From contig NC_087070.1 in the NCBI RefSeq assembly GCF_963678635.1, positions 46,235,467 to 46,299,466 on the forward strand: a DNA stretch of 64,000 nucleotides, given 5' to 3'. Shown here in pieces: positions 55,568 through 64,000 of this stretch. The translations under genes and the position numbers were made by a program. The notes under the pieces were generated by a model. The model ran no database searches. It was not told the DNA's origin and was given only the letters and a program-made list of their open reading frames with translations. The stretch comes from Symsagittifera roscoffensis (Eukaryota > Xenacoelomorpha > Acoela > Convolutidae). Positions within the stretch are counted from its first letter, which is position 1. Each line of letters starts with the position of its first letter.

Positions 55568-56058
55568 CAGTGGTGAACGCAATTATTCTAAGGGTGCGGA
55601 CGCCCCTCCTGAGCGATTCGACCCCCTGCCGACCTTTGTACTATTTTGAGACAACCATTTGTAGTGACGTACCCTGAAATTTTTCTAAAGGCGCCAATAT
55701 ATACTACTTTTGAAGGGGGAGCGCGCTTTTTTTTGGTGAAAAAACGCGCGTTTTTTTGGTCAAAACATTATCGCCGAAAAACATTATCGCTGAAACATTA
55801 TCGCCGAAAAAACGCGAGTTTTTTTTGGTGAAAATGTTCCCAAAAGTGCCTAAATACGCCTTTTTTGTCCTGTTTCTTCAAAACTTTTCCTGCGGCACAG
55901 AAAATTTGGCCAAAACAGGGTCTTTTGTAGTGCTTTGGGAGAGCTCGTCGGAAAATCATTTCAGTCGACCTAAAAAAAAGTTCGACAAAATATTTTCGAT
56001 TTTTTTTTGAAAAACCGCCCCCCCCCCTCCCTCGAGAAAAACCTAGATCCGCCCCTGG
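55568..56058. mobile_element. Best-preserved hAT-like MITE copy
   Basis: It starts CAGTGGTGAACG and ends CTCCCTCGAGAAAAACCTAGATCCGCCCCTG. The right terminus (complement CAGGGGCGGATCTAGG) is a typical hAT-MITE end. An internal near-duplicate phrase (ACATTATCGC...GAAA, three times at 55764-55806) is present. No clear 8-bp target duplication. Confidence 0.6.
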
Positions 56059-56400
56059 GCGGTTCTCTTATTTTGAAAAAAAAAACACTTTTAACCACTT
56101 GTAAAAAAATTGACCAAAAAATTGCGTTTTTTTGGCGCTGGCTCTCCCCTCAACTTAAATTATACTAGGTTATGAGTTATATAAATTTTCAGAGGTTGGC
56201 CAGACAAAATTAGATGTAAAATTGTACCAAAAGGGGACTCTTGGAAAAATTCAACAACCAGAATTAAGGTGCGGGGGTCACGCTTTTTCCTCGACACGCT
56301 ATTGAAGGTTGGAGATGGGGGGTAAGCAAGAAAAACTACAACAGCAGTGCAACCAGCTGGTCTTATTCGAACAACATATGAGGAGCATGTTTTGCAACAC

Positions 56401-56672
56401 CTGCTGATGGTTGCCATGTCTTGACATATAGGCATGAGTAGTCTGAAGAATGAGATGGAGATTGGGCAAACAGCCACTGAGTCCCCACCACCGCCGCCCC
56501 CTTCCTCCTCCTCACTATGGGCCAGACTGAGCAAGTCTATTCCGATGTCGTCCATGGACTTGAGAAATGTGGTCATCTGCTGTTCCGACTGGGAACACTC
56601 GGAAGGGTCGTCTCCCCCATCGAAGTGCACACAGTCCCAATTGGACTCAACTGCCGACTTCTCTTGCAGTGT
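56401..56672 (-). CDS. EXOC8: Exo84-like gene, penultimate exon
   Basis: Acceptor CCTTTCAG|ACACTG at 56673; chosen donor CAGCAG|GTGTTG after 56401, phase 2. About 90 codons, with a Glu run then Gly run (SEEEEGGGGGGD) after a conserved-looking start (SAVESNWDCVHFD). It joins in phase 0 to the exon ending at 57086. Frames continuing past 56401 are intron. Confidence 0.6.
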
Positions 56673-57085
56673 CTGAAAGGAATAAATAGCAAACATTATC
56701 GCAGATCAGAATATACTATTTTAGCCACGCCCAACTACATTTGGCAAATACGGACAACAAAAACGCCACAAAAAAGTTCTGAAAACACTAAAATAAATAG
56801 TATATTCGCAAGTTACATTGGAAAAAGTGAACCGAAACGTTGCTAGTGTAATGTAGGATGCCACACCCATAGAGAATTTCCCGCCCACACCCGCTAAAAC
56901 TATGGCAGACACAACATTCCATTTATGCAGAGATGTTGGTAACTAACTCCAAAAAAATATTTTTTTTTTCGGTGAAAACCGTTGATATTTTTCATTTATT
57001 CCGCACACAAACGCGTTAATAAAACTTTTTTTTGCGAATAAAAAATAGAGAATAATTTTGGTTACGTTTACAAGCAAAGTCAAAC

Positions 57086-57679
57086 CTGTTTGACAAAGTT
57101 CGTCATTTTGGAGGTGCTTTGTTTCAAGAGGGGCTCAATTCCCATTTCCAGAAACAGCGATAGGTCCATTCCTGTTGCTTCAAGCAGCGCTGAAGACTCG
57201 CTCATAACAGCTTGCACCAAACCTGACAACTTATTTATATCTAGTAATAAGTTATTACGATTGAAATGATGGCACATTTGATCACAGAAGAAAGAGACTT
57301 GGTCACAAGCCCAGACAGACAAACATGAAAACATTGAGGGGTTCGCGCTGAACATTTCGCGAAAGTGTTTCACGCCGAGATTCAAACTCGTGAACACAAA
57401 CTTCGCTATCGACGCTAGACTTTCAATAGACACGTACAACTTGTGCTGCAATACTCTTCGTAAATTTAACGAGGTTGCTTTTAAAAATAGATGGCAAGCC
57501 TCGTTCGTAAATCCGAGCTTGGCCAGAGCTGTCGCGGCCTTCAGTTGGCCGGTTCTTTTACCGAAAGCACCAGGCATGTTGATCAGCCGAGAGGACGAAG
57601 ATTTGTCCGAATAGCCGAACGAGTCGTTGTCCGATGCATCCACGAACAGTTCACTTCGCAGAGTGCTGATGAGAATATT
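57086..57679 (-). CDS. EXOC8: Exo84-like gene, core C-terminal-domain exon
   Basis: Acceptor TTTGCAG|AATATTC; donor CAAACAG|GTTTGA; 198 codons, phase 0 to 0. The protein pattern fits the Exo84/EXOC8 C-terminal helical (CATCHR) domain: LAKLGFTNEACHLFLKAT, then LRRVLQHKL, IAKFVFTSLNLGVKHFREMF, WACDQVSFFCDQMC and LLEATGMDLSLFLEMGIEP. EXOC8 is a subunit of the exocyst complex that tethers secretory vesicles to the plasma membrane. A close alternative would be another vesicle-tethering subunit; the family pattern favours Exo84. Confidence 0.75.
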
Positions 57680-58254
57680 CTGCAAACAAACATCTTTATT
57701 AGCCAAACGATTTTCATGAAATTAAGAAAACCAAAAAAATTGGATTATTTTTTGATGTTTTCTAAAGACAAAATATAAGATTGCCTTTATTTTTTTTAAA
57801 GAACCATTTATGATTATTGCTCGAGCGAGATTCAATCCGAGGCCAAAAAACGCAGTTTACTTATGTCAAATGGTTTCACATTTCCGCGGAAAAAGCAAAC
57901 TATCAAACTTTTTACGACAAATGTAATAAAGTTGTGTTGCAAATACATATGCCCAAAAAAACTGCTTTTGATTTCTTTTTTCAAAATTGCGAAAAGTACT
58001 TCAGAAAGCAAAAAACTAACAAGTAAAAAAATAGATATTAGAGAAATTTAAATTGAAATTTAAATTGCTAAAGAAAAATTTAAATAGTTTCGGAAAAACT
58101 TTAATTGATGCCAGCAATTTCTATAATTTTCTTGCACAATTCTCATTTAAATTTTAACATTTATTTTTCTTTAAATGGAGATCACTGGGTAAAAATATTT
58201 ACTTATTTTGCATAAATTTTTTCCAGGTGCTGGCATTCTAAACTAATTTTATAC

Positions 58255-58598
58255 CCTTTTATCGTCAATGCTCTCTTTCACTCTGGCAATTGACGAATGC
58301 GAGGAATGACCCCCGCCTAGTTGAGACGCCTCCGCCATTGGCCCTGAACCCCCCGAACCCACCCCACTTGCTCCCATCAATGCCTCTTTATTGTCCTCGA
58401 AGAAATCCTCAGCCTGTTTTAAATACTTCAGACACGCATCGTAGTCTTTGAGTGCAGTTGAGACGTCTAAATGGGCTGGGATGTCGTAAATGAAAAGGTC
58501 AGACAGATTTGCAGTAGCCGAGTTGTCGACGCTGAGGCGGGAAGTGATGTCGCTATGCAAGTCGGTGTCACCGGACGATTTTCGTCGGCCAAGAGCTC
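58255..58598 (-). CDS. EXOC8: Exo84-like gene, first exon visible in the window
   Basis: Acceptor GGTTTCAG|GAGCTC at 58599; donor AAAAGG|GTATAA after 58255 in phase 0. About 114 codons. DIPAHLDVSTALKDYDACLKYL matches the start of the Exo84 C-terminal domain; before it comes a Ser-rich linker with RRKSSGD. The Met at 58608 lies in the intron side, so this is not the gene start. The N-terminal half expected for EXOC8 (coiled coil and PH domain) was not found upstream in the window. Confidence 0.7.
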
Positions 58599-58679
58599 CT
58601 GAAACCATTCAAGTTTCAAGAAAAAAAAATATCAACTTATATCCATTCGGAACTTTTCTAACTAATATTTTTTGATAGA

Positions 58680-59255
58680 AACTAACCCATTTTGAAAAAA
58701 AAAAACAGGATCATTAGGTTATTTTTTATTCCACAGAGAAATTTTACAATTAGAATCTACTTCTGGAACTAAAACTTCATCACGTTTTGTTATTGTGTCT
58801 TCTTTCTAGCATATTATTTAAAATTAAATTTTACAAGGTATCAGAATTCAAACGTCAAAAAATCAAATTGGAGCGTGAAAAATCAAGATTCCCTGAAACA
58901 AAACATAGACAACAGATAGTTGGAAAAAATCATGAAAAAAACTCATGAAGCTTAAAGCTGTATGAATTTCTAGGACAAATTATGATAGATACTTTTTTGA
59001 TAAAGTTAACCCATTTTGAGAAAACTGGATCATTAAATAAAACTTTTATTTCGCTGCGAAATCTGAAAATTGAATCTGAATTCAGCACATCTGTTTTTAC
59101 AAATTTTTGCATCCAGCCAATACGATACTAATCAGATGATTTCTTGGACAGATTCCAACAACCTGAACTTTCATCCGTCCAAATGCTTTTACCTTCATTT
59201 TTCTCTTGTCCAACGGATCAATTAATATAAATAACACTGTGCTGCAGTGTGTAAG
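58680..59255. other. Non-coding upstream of visible EXOC8 exons
   Basis: AT-rich; no exon with Exo84 N-terminal or PH features was recognised. Confidence 0.35.
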
Positions 59256-59259
59256 TAGG

Positions 59260-59840
59260 AAGCAGAAGATTTGGGTGTAAATATTTATTCGGACCTAAGA
59301 TGGCGTTCACACAAATTCGCTAAAGTCTCGAAAGCTCAACGGAGTTTGTTATTTGCGTTATACAGTTCCTTTTAGCCTCCTATCATGTGTTAAAAACAAT
59401 TTGTTCCGAGCATGTGTTCAATCGATCATAATTTATTGCTCTGAAGTTTGGAGGCCATATGTTCTTTGCCTGCGCAAACTAGAATCTCTGAATTATCGTG
59501 GATCCACACTTCCTACGAGTGTTGTCTCAAATTATCCGCAACCGTGCCTATTAGTCATACTCTACCATTAAATGACTTCAAATTCTATGTTACCGTTTGC
59601 TTAGTCAAGAACTTCATTCAGTTCGATGATGTGTTCCAAGTTGGAACTCCTAATAGATCTCTGCGCAGTGGACATGTCACTAAGCTGATGGTCAAAAGCT
59701 CAAGACTGGTCAATGATCTGCAAGATAAACTCGGTGCTAAAATTTTTCCTCCTAACGAAGTGTCTATTCAACTGGTAGCTCACTACTTGAAGACTTGCAC
59801 TATCGAGAAATATATTTGTCAGAACATCTGTATATCCTAA
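59260..59840 (+). mobile_element. LINE RT C-terminal fragment, degenerate
   Basis: The translation shows the classic LINE end: DLGVNIYSDLRWRSHKFAK and KAQRSLL, then after a frame change NNLFRACVQSIIIYCSEVW and LRKLESL, then a further C-terminal tail to 59839. The frame change near 59375 and the lack of upstream RT mark a 5'-truncated pseudogene copy, of a family different from the LINE at 49.3 kb. Confidence 0.65.
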
Positions 59841-60540
59841 TTTGTATTTGTATTTCTTGCTTTGTTTTTCTTCTTTTTGTTAATTCCCCACAATGGTAAT
59901 TAAGTCTTATACTACTACTAAGAAAAAAAGGCAATCGATTAATTTCCATTTTTTCTCAAACATGACAGTTTCTCATATCATTTGTTCTCATTAGAAATTA
60001 CAAGCGATTTATACATACAAAATATCAACATGGGGTCTTTGCAGTTGCCAATAAAACCACTTTAAGAAATCTGCAGGTACAACAATCAATGAATTACAGG
60101 TATACGAACTATTAAAATTACACTTTAAAGTGATAAGACAAGAACATGCAAATGACAAAATTATCTATTTTCAAATCAAGTATTAGACAAATCACTTGAT
60201 ACCACTGAAAGAAAAAATCACTAAAATCCAAAAAGTAACAAGAAACAACGAAAAAGTGATCTCTGTGCGAACACGGACACTATATAATTCACTTATTAAT
60301 ATTGATATGAAAATCATTTAAAAGTTTTAATTGAGCCTAAACAGTTTATAGACAACCTAATGCATAAAATAAGAGATAATTATTTGATTGGTTGTGACTA
60401 CTTCAACAAATTGTTTTGTTAAAAAAGCATCAAGATATTTGGATAAAAATCATTGGATTATAAAGTGCACACTCGAAAAAATTCGTATTATTTGAAAAAA
60501 AAAACAATTAATAAACAGTATTTTTCAAGTCTGCCTTTTT
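59841..60540. other. Non-coding, nothing recognised
   Basis: AT-rich sequence without supported features. Confidence 0.35.
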
Positions 60541-60554
60541 TTATTTTTTTTTCA

Positions 60555-60800
60555 CAATATTTAGACCCTTCTCAGGGATTCGACTCCAGGCCACCCAAAA
60601 CTTTTCCCCTTCGGTACTATTTTATAGTATCTAAAATTGTTCGACCAACTCTTCAAATCTTCTCAAAAGCACCGGTCAAAATATACTTTTTTTTTCTTCG
60701 TTAAAATTTCCCAAATATGTCCAAAACGGTTTCTAGCGAAATGGGGTTTTCATAGTGTTCTGAGAGACCTCAAAATGTCAATTGCTGACATATTACAATA
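60555..60800. repeat. Fragment of the hAT-like MITE family
   Basis: CAGGGATTCGACTCCAGGCCACCCAAAACTTTTCCCCTTCGGTACTATTTTATAG is an eroded form of the left part at 45-110; GTTTTCATAGTGTTCTGAGAGACCTCAAAATGTCAATT matches the right part. Confidence 0.5.
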
Positions 60801-60829
60801 GGTGGTAGTTTTACTTTTCGGTCTTTCCG

Positions 60830-60930
60830 AAACAAAAAAAAACAGCGAACGGAAATCGAATCCGGCCCTCTGGGATCGGAGTCACAGCTTGAGCAGTGTT
60901 ACCCAGAGTACCACCCAGACTGCAAGGTGC
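60830..60930 (-). repeat. tRNA-like / SINE-head remnant
   Basis: On the minus strand an A-box-like CTGGGTGGTACTCTGGGTAA and a B-box-like GGATTCGATTTCC, about 35 nt apart, are followed by a T9 run like a Pol III terminator. The acceptor stem does not pair, so it is not called a functional tRNA. Confidence 0.45.
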
Positions 60931-61084
60931 GCAAAAATAAATGATTAACTAATGGAATATTCTTAATATTTGGCAACAAAGTTAAGCATAAACATAGATA
61001 CGCATGAATAGATAAATTGCTTATTACTCATTTTGATCACATCACAGTCTGTTTGTAATACAGGCCAACTTATCTGACTCAGGC

Positions 61085-61130
61085 TCTAGAAACCGGAGTT
61101 AGAATACTGGTTCGAACCGGAGTTTTTTAA
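61085..61130 (+). repeat. tRNA-like B-box fragment
   Basis: GAAACCGGAGTTAGAATACTGGTTCGAACCGGAG contains a perfect B-box core GGTTCGAACC that is also palindromic with its flanks. There is no matching A box or cloverleaf. Confidence 0.3.
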
Positions 61131-63495
61131 AGCTGTGTTATATCTGAGTTGGGCACTAAGGTGATAGAAGGGTCCCAGTAAAAATCATGTGTGAGAGAGG
61201 AGTCCCATATCACACAAAATTTAAGCAAATACAGCATTTAAATAAATCAATATGCCCCGGTTCGGTCGTTTCAAAACTTTTTCTCAAACGTAATTAGCCT
61301 GCCTCATTTGCGCTATTTTATTCGATACTTCAATTGACAATCCTGAAGAAACTAATAGAACATTAGGGACCCGGTTAGGGGACTTTTCTGTTAACGGACC
61401 AAAAACTATTCTTTTTGACATTTGGAAAACTTGTTCATGATGCTGGAATCTGATTGGTTGAAATTAATATCAGCGAAAATATAGCCCAGCGTTCGTTTTC
61501 AATAAAAACAGAAGCTCAACCAACATTTTGATAACTTGGGCCGTATAACAGAACAGACACCCCGTTAATTTCTCGGAACCCATCAATAGCTTTTAGTAGT
61601 ATAGCGCAACAAGAGGTCAAGCCTGTTTTCGGAGAAAGGTCAACCTGTCAAGGTCGCGTGACTATGTTACTCAATTAGCCTAATCTTTTTTTTTTCTCGG
61701 GGGTCGTAATAAAGATCTGATCAGATTAATTTTTTCACCTGCGTTAATTTTTGGGGTATATGACCGGAATTATTGGGGAAATTTTATCCAATTGTTAATT
61801 AAGTGGATAACTCTGTGACATCGCTGAGGGAAACAAACTCTTATCAGATTAATTTTTTTCACTTGAAGTTATTTATTGTAATTGATTTGAATCTCACTGA
61901 AGATTATCAGCTTATCGGGAATTCAACTGAAGTAACTTTATCTATTTTTCTGGGTTAATAGTTTTCAATCTAAGATAATTCCCTAAGCCCCCCTGAAAGT
62001 TAATTATCTTTGATTTAAAATCTTTCTATAAACTATTGAATTTAAAAGTTTTCAGCTTCATTGTTTTCCTAAACTTATATTTAGCCAATGAAAGTAATTC
62101 AATTGAATGAACCAATAGAAGTTTTTCTTGATCAATCTACATCTCAGTTCAGGTTCAGTTTTATTATATCTAATTGTTACTTTTCTCGTAGTTCCTAACA
62201 ATTTCGGTCTCAAAACTTAGAAACAAAAAATTTGAATCTCTCACAATCACTTCTTTTGCTTGAGTTTGATCTGATTTGATTATTTTTCAATTCAATTTCT
62301 TCAGCTACTCTTGTTGATTTATCTATCTCTCAATCGCTAACATTTGATCAATCAAAAACTCCAATATTTTTTTCCTGAACGTTTCTCATCGAGTCTTTTT
62401 CTAGCAATATTTAATTAAAATTTGCATCCTCATTTGCAATATTTAATTAAAGTTTGCATCCTAACTTGTCTCCAAAACAAATCAGTTGAGTTTTTTTGGG
62501 TTCTCAAATTTCCGAATCTGCTTCGATAAAATAATTGAAAATCTAACAATCTATTCAATAAGTTAGATCAATTGAATCATTCTTTCATTTCGAACAATTG
62601 ATAAAATATTTGTTTCCCACTCGGTTCTCCAAAAGAGTTTTCCTTGAAGTTGTACTATCTAAAGATTTCCACAATCTGCTTTTCCTATAAAGTGAAATCC
62701 CTATTAGTCTTTTCTTAAAATTGCTTGATAAACGTTTTGCATTAGATTCTTATTTCATCATCTTGCTCACAATTTCTTTACTACCTTACACAGCTTTATT
62801 TATCAGTCGATCCTGCCTCCAATATCTCACTCAAACTTCAAACCCTTTTGCTTGTTCATCCGTCTCTCAACTTTTCAGTGACTCCAGTCATTCATCCAGT
62901 AAGATTTCCTTCCTTTAATTTTTCATTTTTTTTACAATTTAAGGTTGAAATTTTTTTCCCACTGAAGGGTTCAGGGAACTTTTTTTCTTTTTCTATCAAT
63001 GAGATGAATTCCACCCTTCGTTCTGTAACCCAATCATTTTCTAGACTTCAGATGAAAAACAAATAATAAATATTAAAAAAAACTGTTTTGTCAGGTGAAA
63101 AAAATTGTTGTATCACTTTTATTTCTCAATAAAGTACTCATATATTATATATATAGACCCTTGCGAGTTTTTTTTTTTAAATTTTTTCCCAAATTTTTTT
63201 AATTTATTTTTATTCTACGCAAAAATCCCGGCTTTCACTGCTTCGCAGTGAAAGTAGAGCACTTTTTCTTCATAAAAATCGCTTAATTCCCAGTAGTTTT
63301 CGAGAAAATCAACTTTTTTGGATTCAGACCTGTGCTCTTACGGAAAATTACGAAAAAACACTTAGAAAAATTACCGGCAATGTTTTCTACTCTTTTCAGT
63401 TGAATCCTGCATTAAGATCAGAAGTTTTTTGCTCTCACAAATAAATTGAACGATTGAGAATGTGAACTGCAAGTTTTTTTTTTTATTCTTAGATT
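61131..63495. other. Non-coding upstream of the last ORF
   Basis: AT-rich. Local direct repeats: TCAGATTAATTTTTT at about 61722 and 61848, and CAATATTTAATTAAA(A/G)TTTGCATCCT twice at 62405-62465. AATAAA at about 63128 and a TATATAT tract at 63140-63155 might be a poly(A) signal or promoter. Short frames at 62721-63066 are not supported. Confidence 0.35.
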
Positions 63496-64000
63496 ATGTC
63501 GATCAAAGAGATAACAGTTTGTGATTGGAGAAAAATATTCATGTACATTCCATCATATGGAGAAGATGTTGTGATTGTAAAAACTTTCGAAACAAGGAAA
63601 GGAGAATGGGAGGTCCGTGATGTGGCGACTATTCCGGAGGTTCTTTTTAAAGAGTACAATAATTATGTCGGTACTGTGGATTCGGATATTCACGATGAGC
63701 AAGTAGAAGTTGACTTTTATTGGAATAAAATTAAAAATCGATCCCTCAACGTTAGAGAAAATATGGATATTACAACAATTCCACAAAGTGTGCGTCATCA
63801 TTTTTGTGATTATGATGTGTGTAAGCAACCGATGACGGAAAACCAGTTAGGACTTGTAATGGCTAGGGAGGAGTTTGAGTTGATTTGGAATTTAGAAAAT
63901 GACTGGGATAGAGTGATTCCCAGAGAAAGCGAGAAAGAGACAAGTGATAAAGAAAATAAAGAAAAAACTCCATCTCCGAATGCTATGTCCCCTAGTCTAT
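63496..64000 (+). CDS. Start of an unknown gene, cut by window end
   Basis: ATG 63496 opens 168 codons with no stop to the end of the window. The product is Asp/Glu/Val/Trp-rich, soluble-looking (ITVCDWRKIFMYIPSYGED, MAREEFELIWNLENDWDRV), then a Lys/Glu/Ser tail (SEKETSDKENKEKTPSP). Balanced amino-acid use and length argue for a real exon or a retroelement Gag/other ORF. Family not recognised. Confidence 0.55.
   Translation, partial: MSIKEITVCDWRKIFMYIPSYGEDVVIVKTFETRKGEWEVRDVATIPEVLFKEYNNYVGTVDSDIHDEQVEVDFYWNKIKNRSLNVRENMDITTIPQSVRHHFCDYDVCKQPMTENQLGLVMAREEFELIWNLENDWDRVIPRESEKETSDKENKEKTPSPNAMSPSL

Noticed and set aside
56434-56846. Plus-strand frames over the Exo84-like penultimate exon (Pro/Ser run)
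   Set aside because: Mirror of the Glu/Gly run encoded on the minus strand; splice sites and phase support only the minus strand.
57390-57778. Plus-strand frames over the Exo84-like core exon
   Set aside because: Shadow frames; the family pattern and exon junctions are on the minus strand.
60830-60930. Functional tRNA gene
   Set aside because: A and B box-like words and a T run exist, but the acceptor stem does not pair, so it is kept only as a tRNA-like remnant.
1-64000. CRISPR array, operons, bacterial promoters or ribosome binding sites
   Set aside because: Introns, SINEs, LTR elements and an exocyst gene show eukaryotic DNA; no spaced short repeats of CRISPR form were seen.

Overview
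This window comes from an animal nuclear genome that is AT-rich, full of transposable elements and almost certainly invertebrate. The evidence is GT-AG introns, an exocyst Exo84/EXOC8-like gene, tRNA-derived SINE heads, LINE fragments, hAT-like MITEs and Ty3/gypsy elements. The sequence alone does not name the species. One assembly gap (200 N, 17024-17223) is present.

Layout. 1-17023: exons of an unrecognised plus-strand host gene (944-1532, 3528-4154, 15900-16924), separated by long AT-rich introns that carry a SINE, several terminal-inverted-repeat elements and a hairpin. 17224-34298: a ~17 kb Ty3/gypsy-class LTR retrotransposon with ~99% identical LTRs. Its order is a small basic ORF, gag, pol (protease, RT, RNase H, integrase zinc finger; integrase core deleted), two short membrane ORFs, a Pro/Ser/Thr-rich frame without Met, a signal-peptide envelope-like gene, a 561-codon ORF and, on the opposite strand next to the 3' LTR, a 162-codon secretory-looking ORF. 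34349-34865 and 42431-42759: further exons of the host gene, ending with an AATAAA. A second, decayed Ty3/gypsy element lies antisense in the intron between them (36134-41710).

42960-47380 is mostly gene-free, with a diverged dispersed repeat and a 402-bp tandem repeat. 47381-55013 is a near-perfect tandem duplication (unit ~3.8 kb). Each copy carries a 5'-truncated LINE insertion, a MITE and an identical last exon of the Exo84-like gene, which runs on the minus strand (exons 58598-58255, 57679-57086, 56672-56401, 54750-54414, with a spare last exon at 50935-50599). 58.7-64 kb holds a LINE fragment, tRNA-like sequences and the start of an unknown ORF running off the right edge.

The most unusual object is the 17 kb retroelement. 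It has several unrecognised ORFs, ATGA stop/start overlaps, a classical A AAA AAC slippery heptamer directly before the nucleocapsid-type zinc knuckle, and interrupted ORFs despite young LTRs. That combination suggests either mobilisation in trans or unconventional expression.
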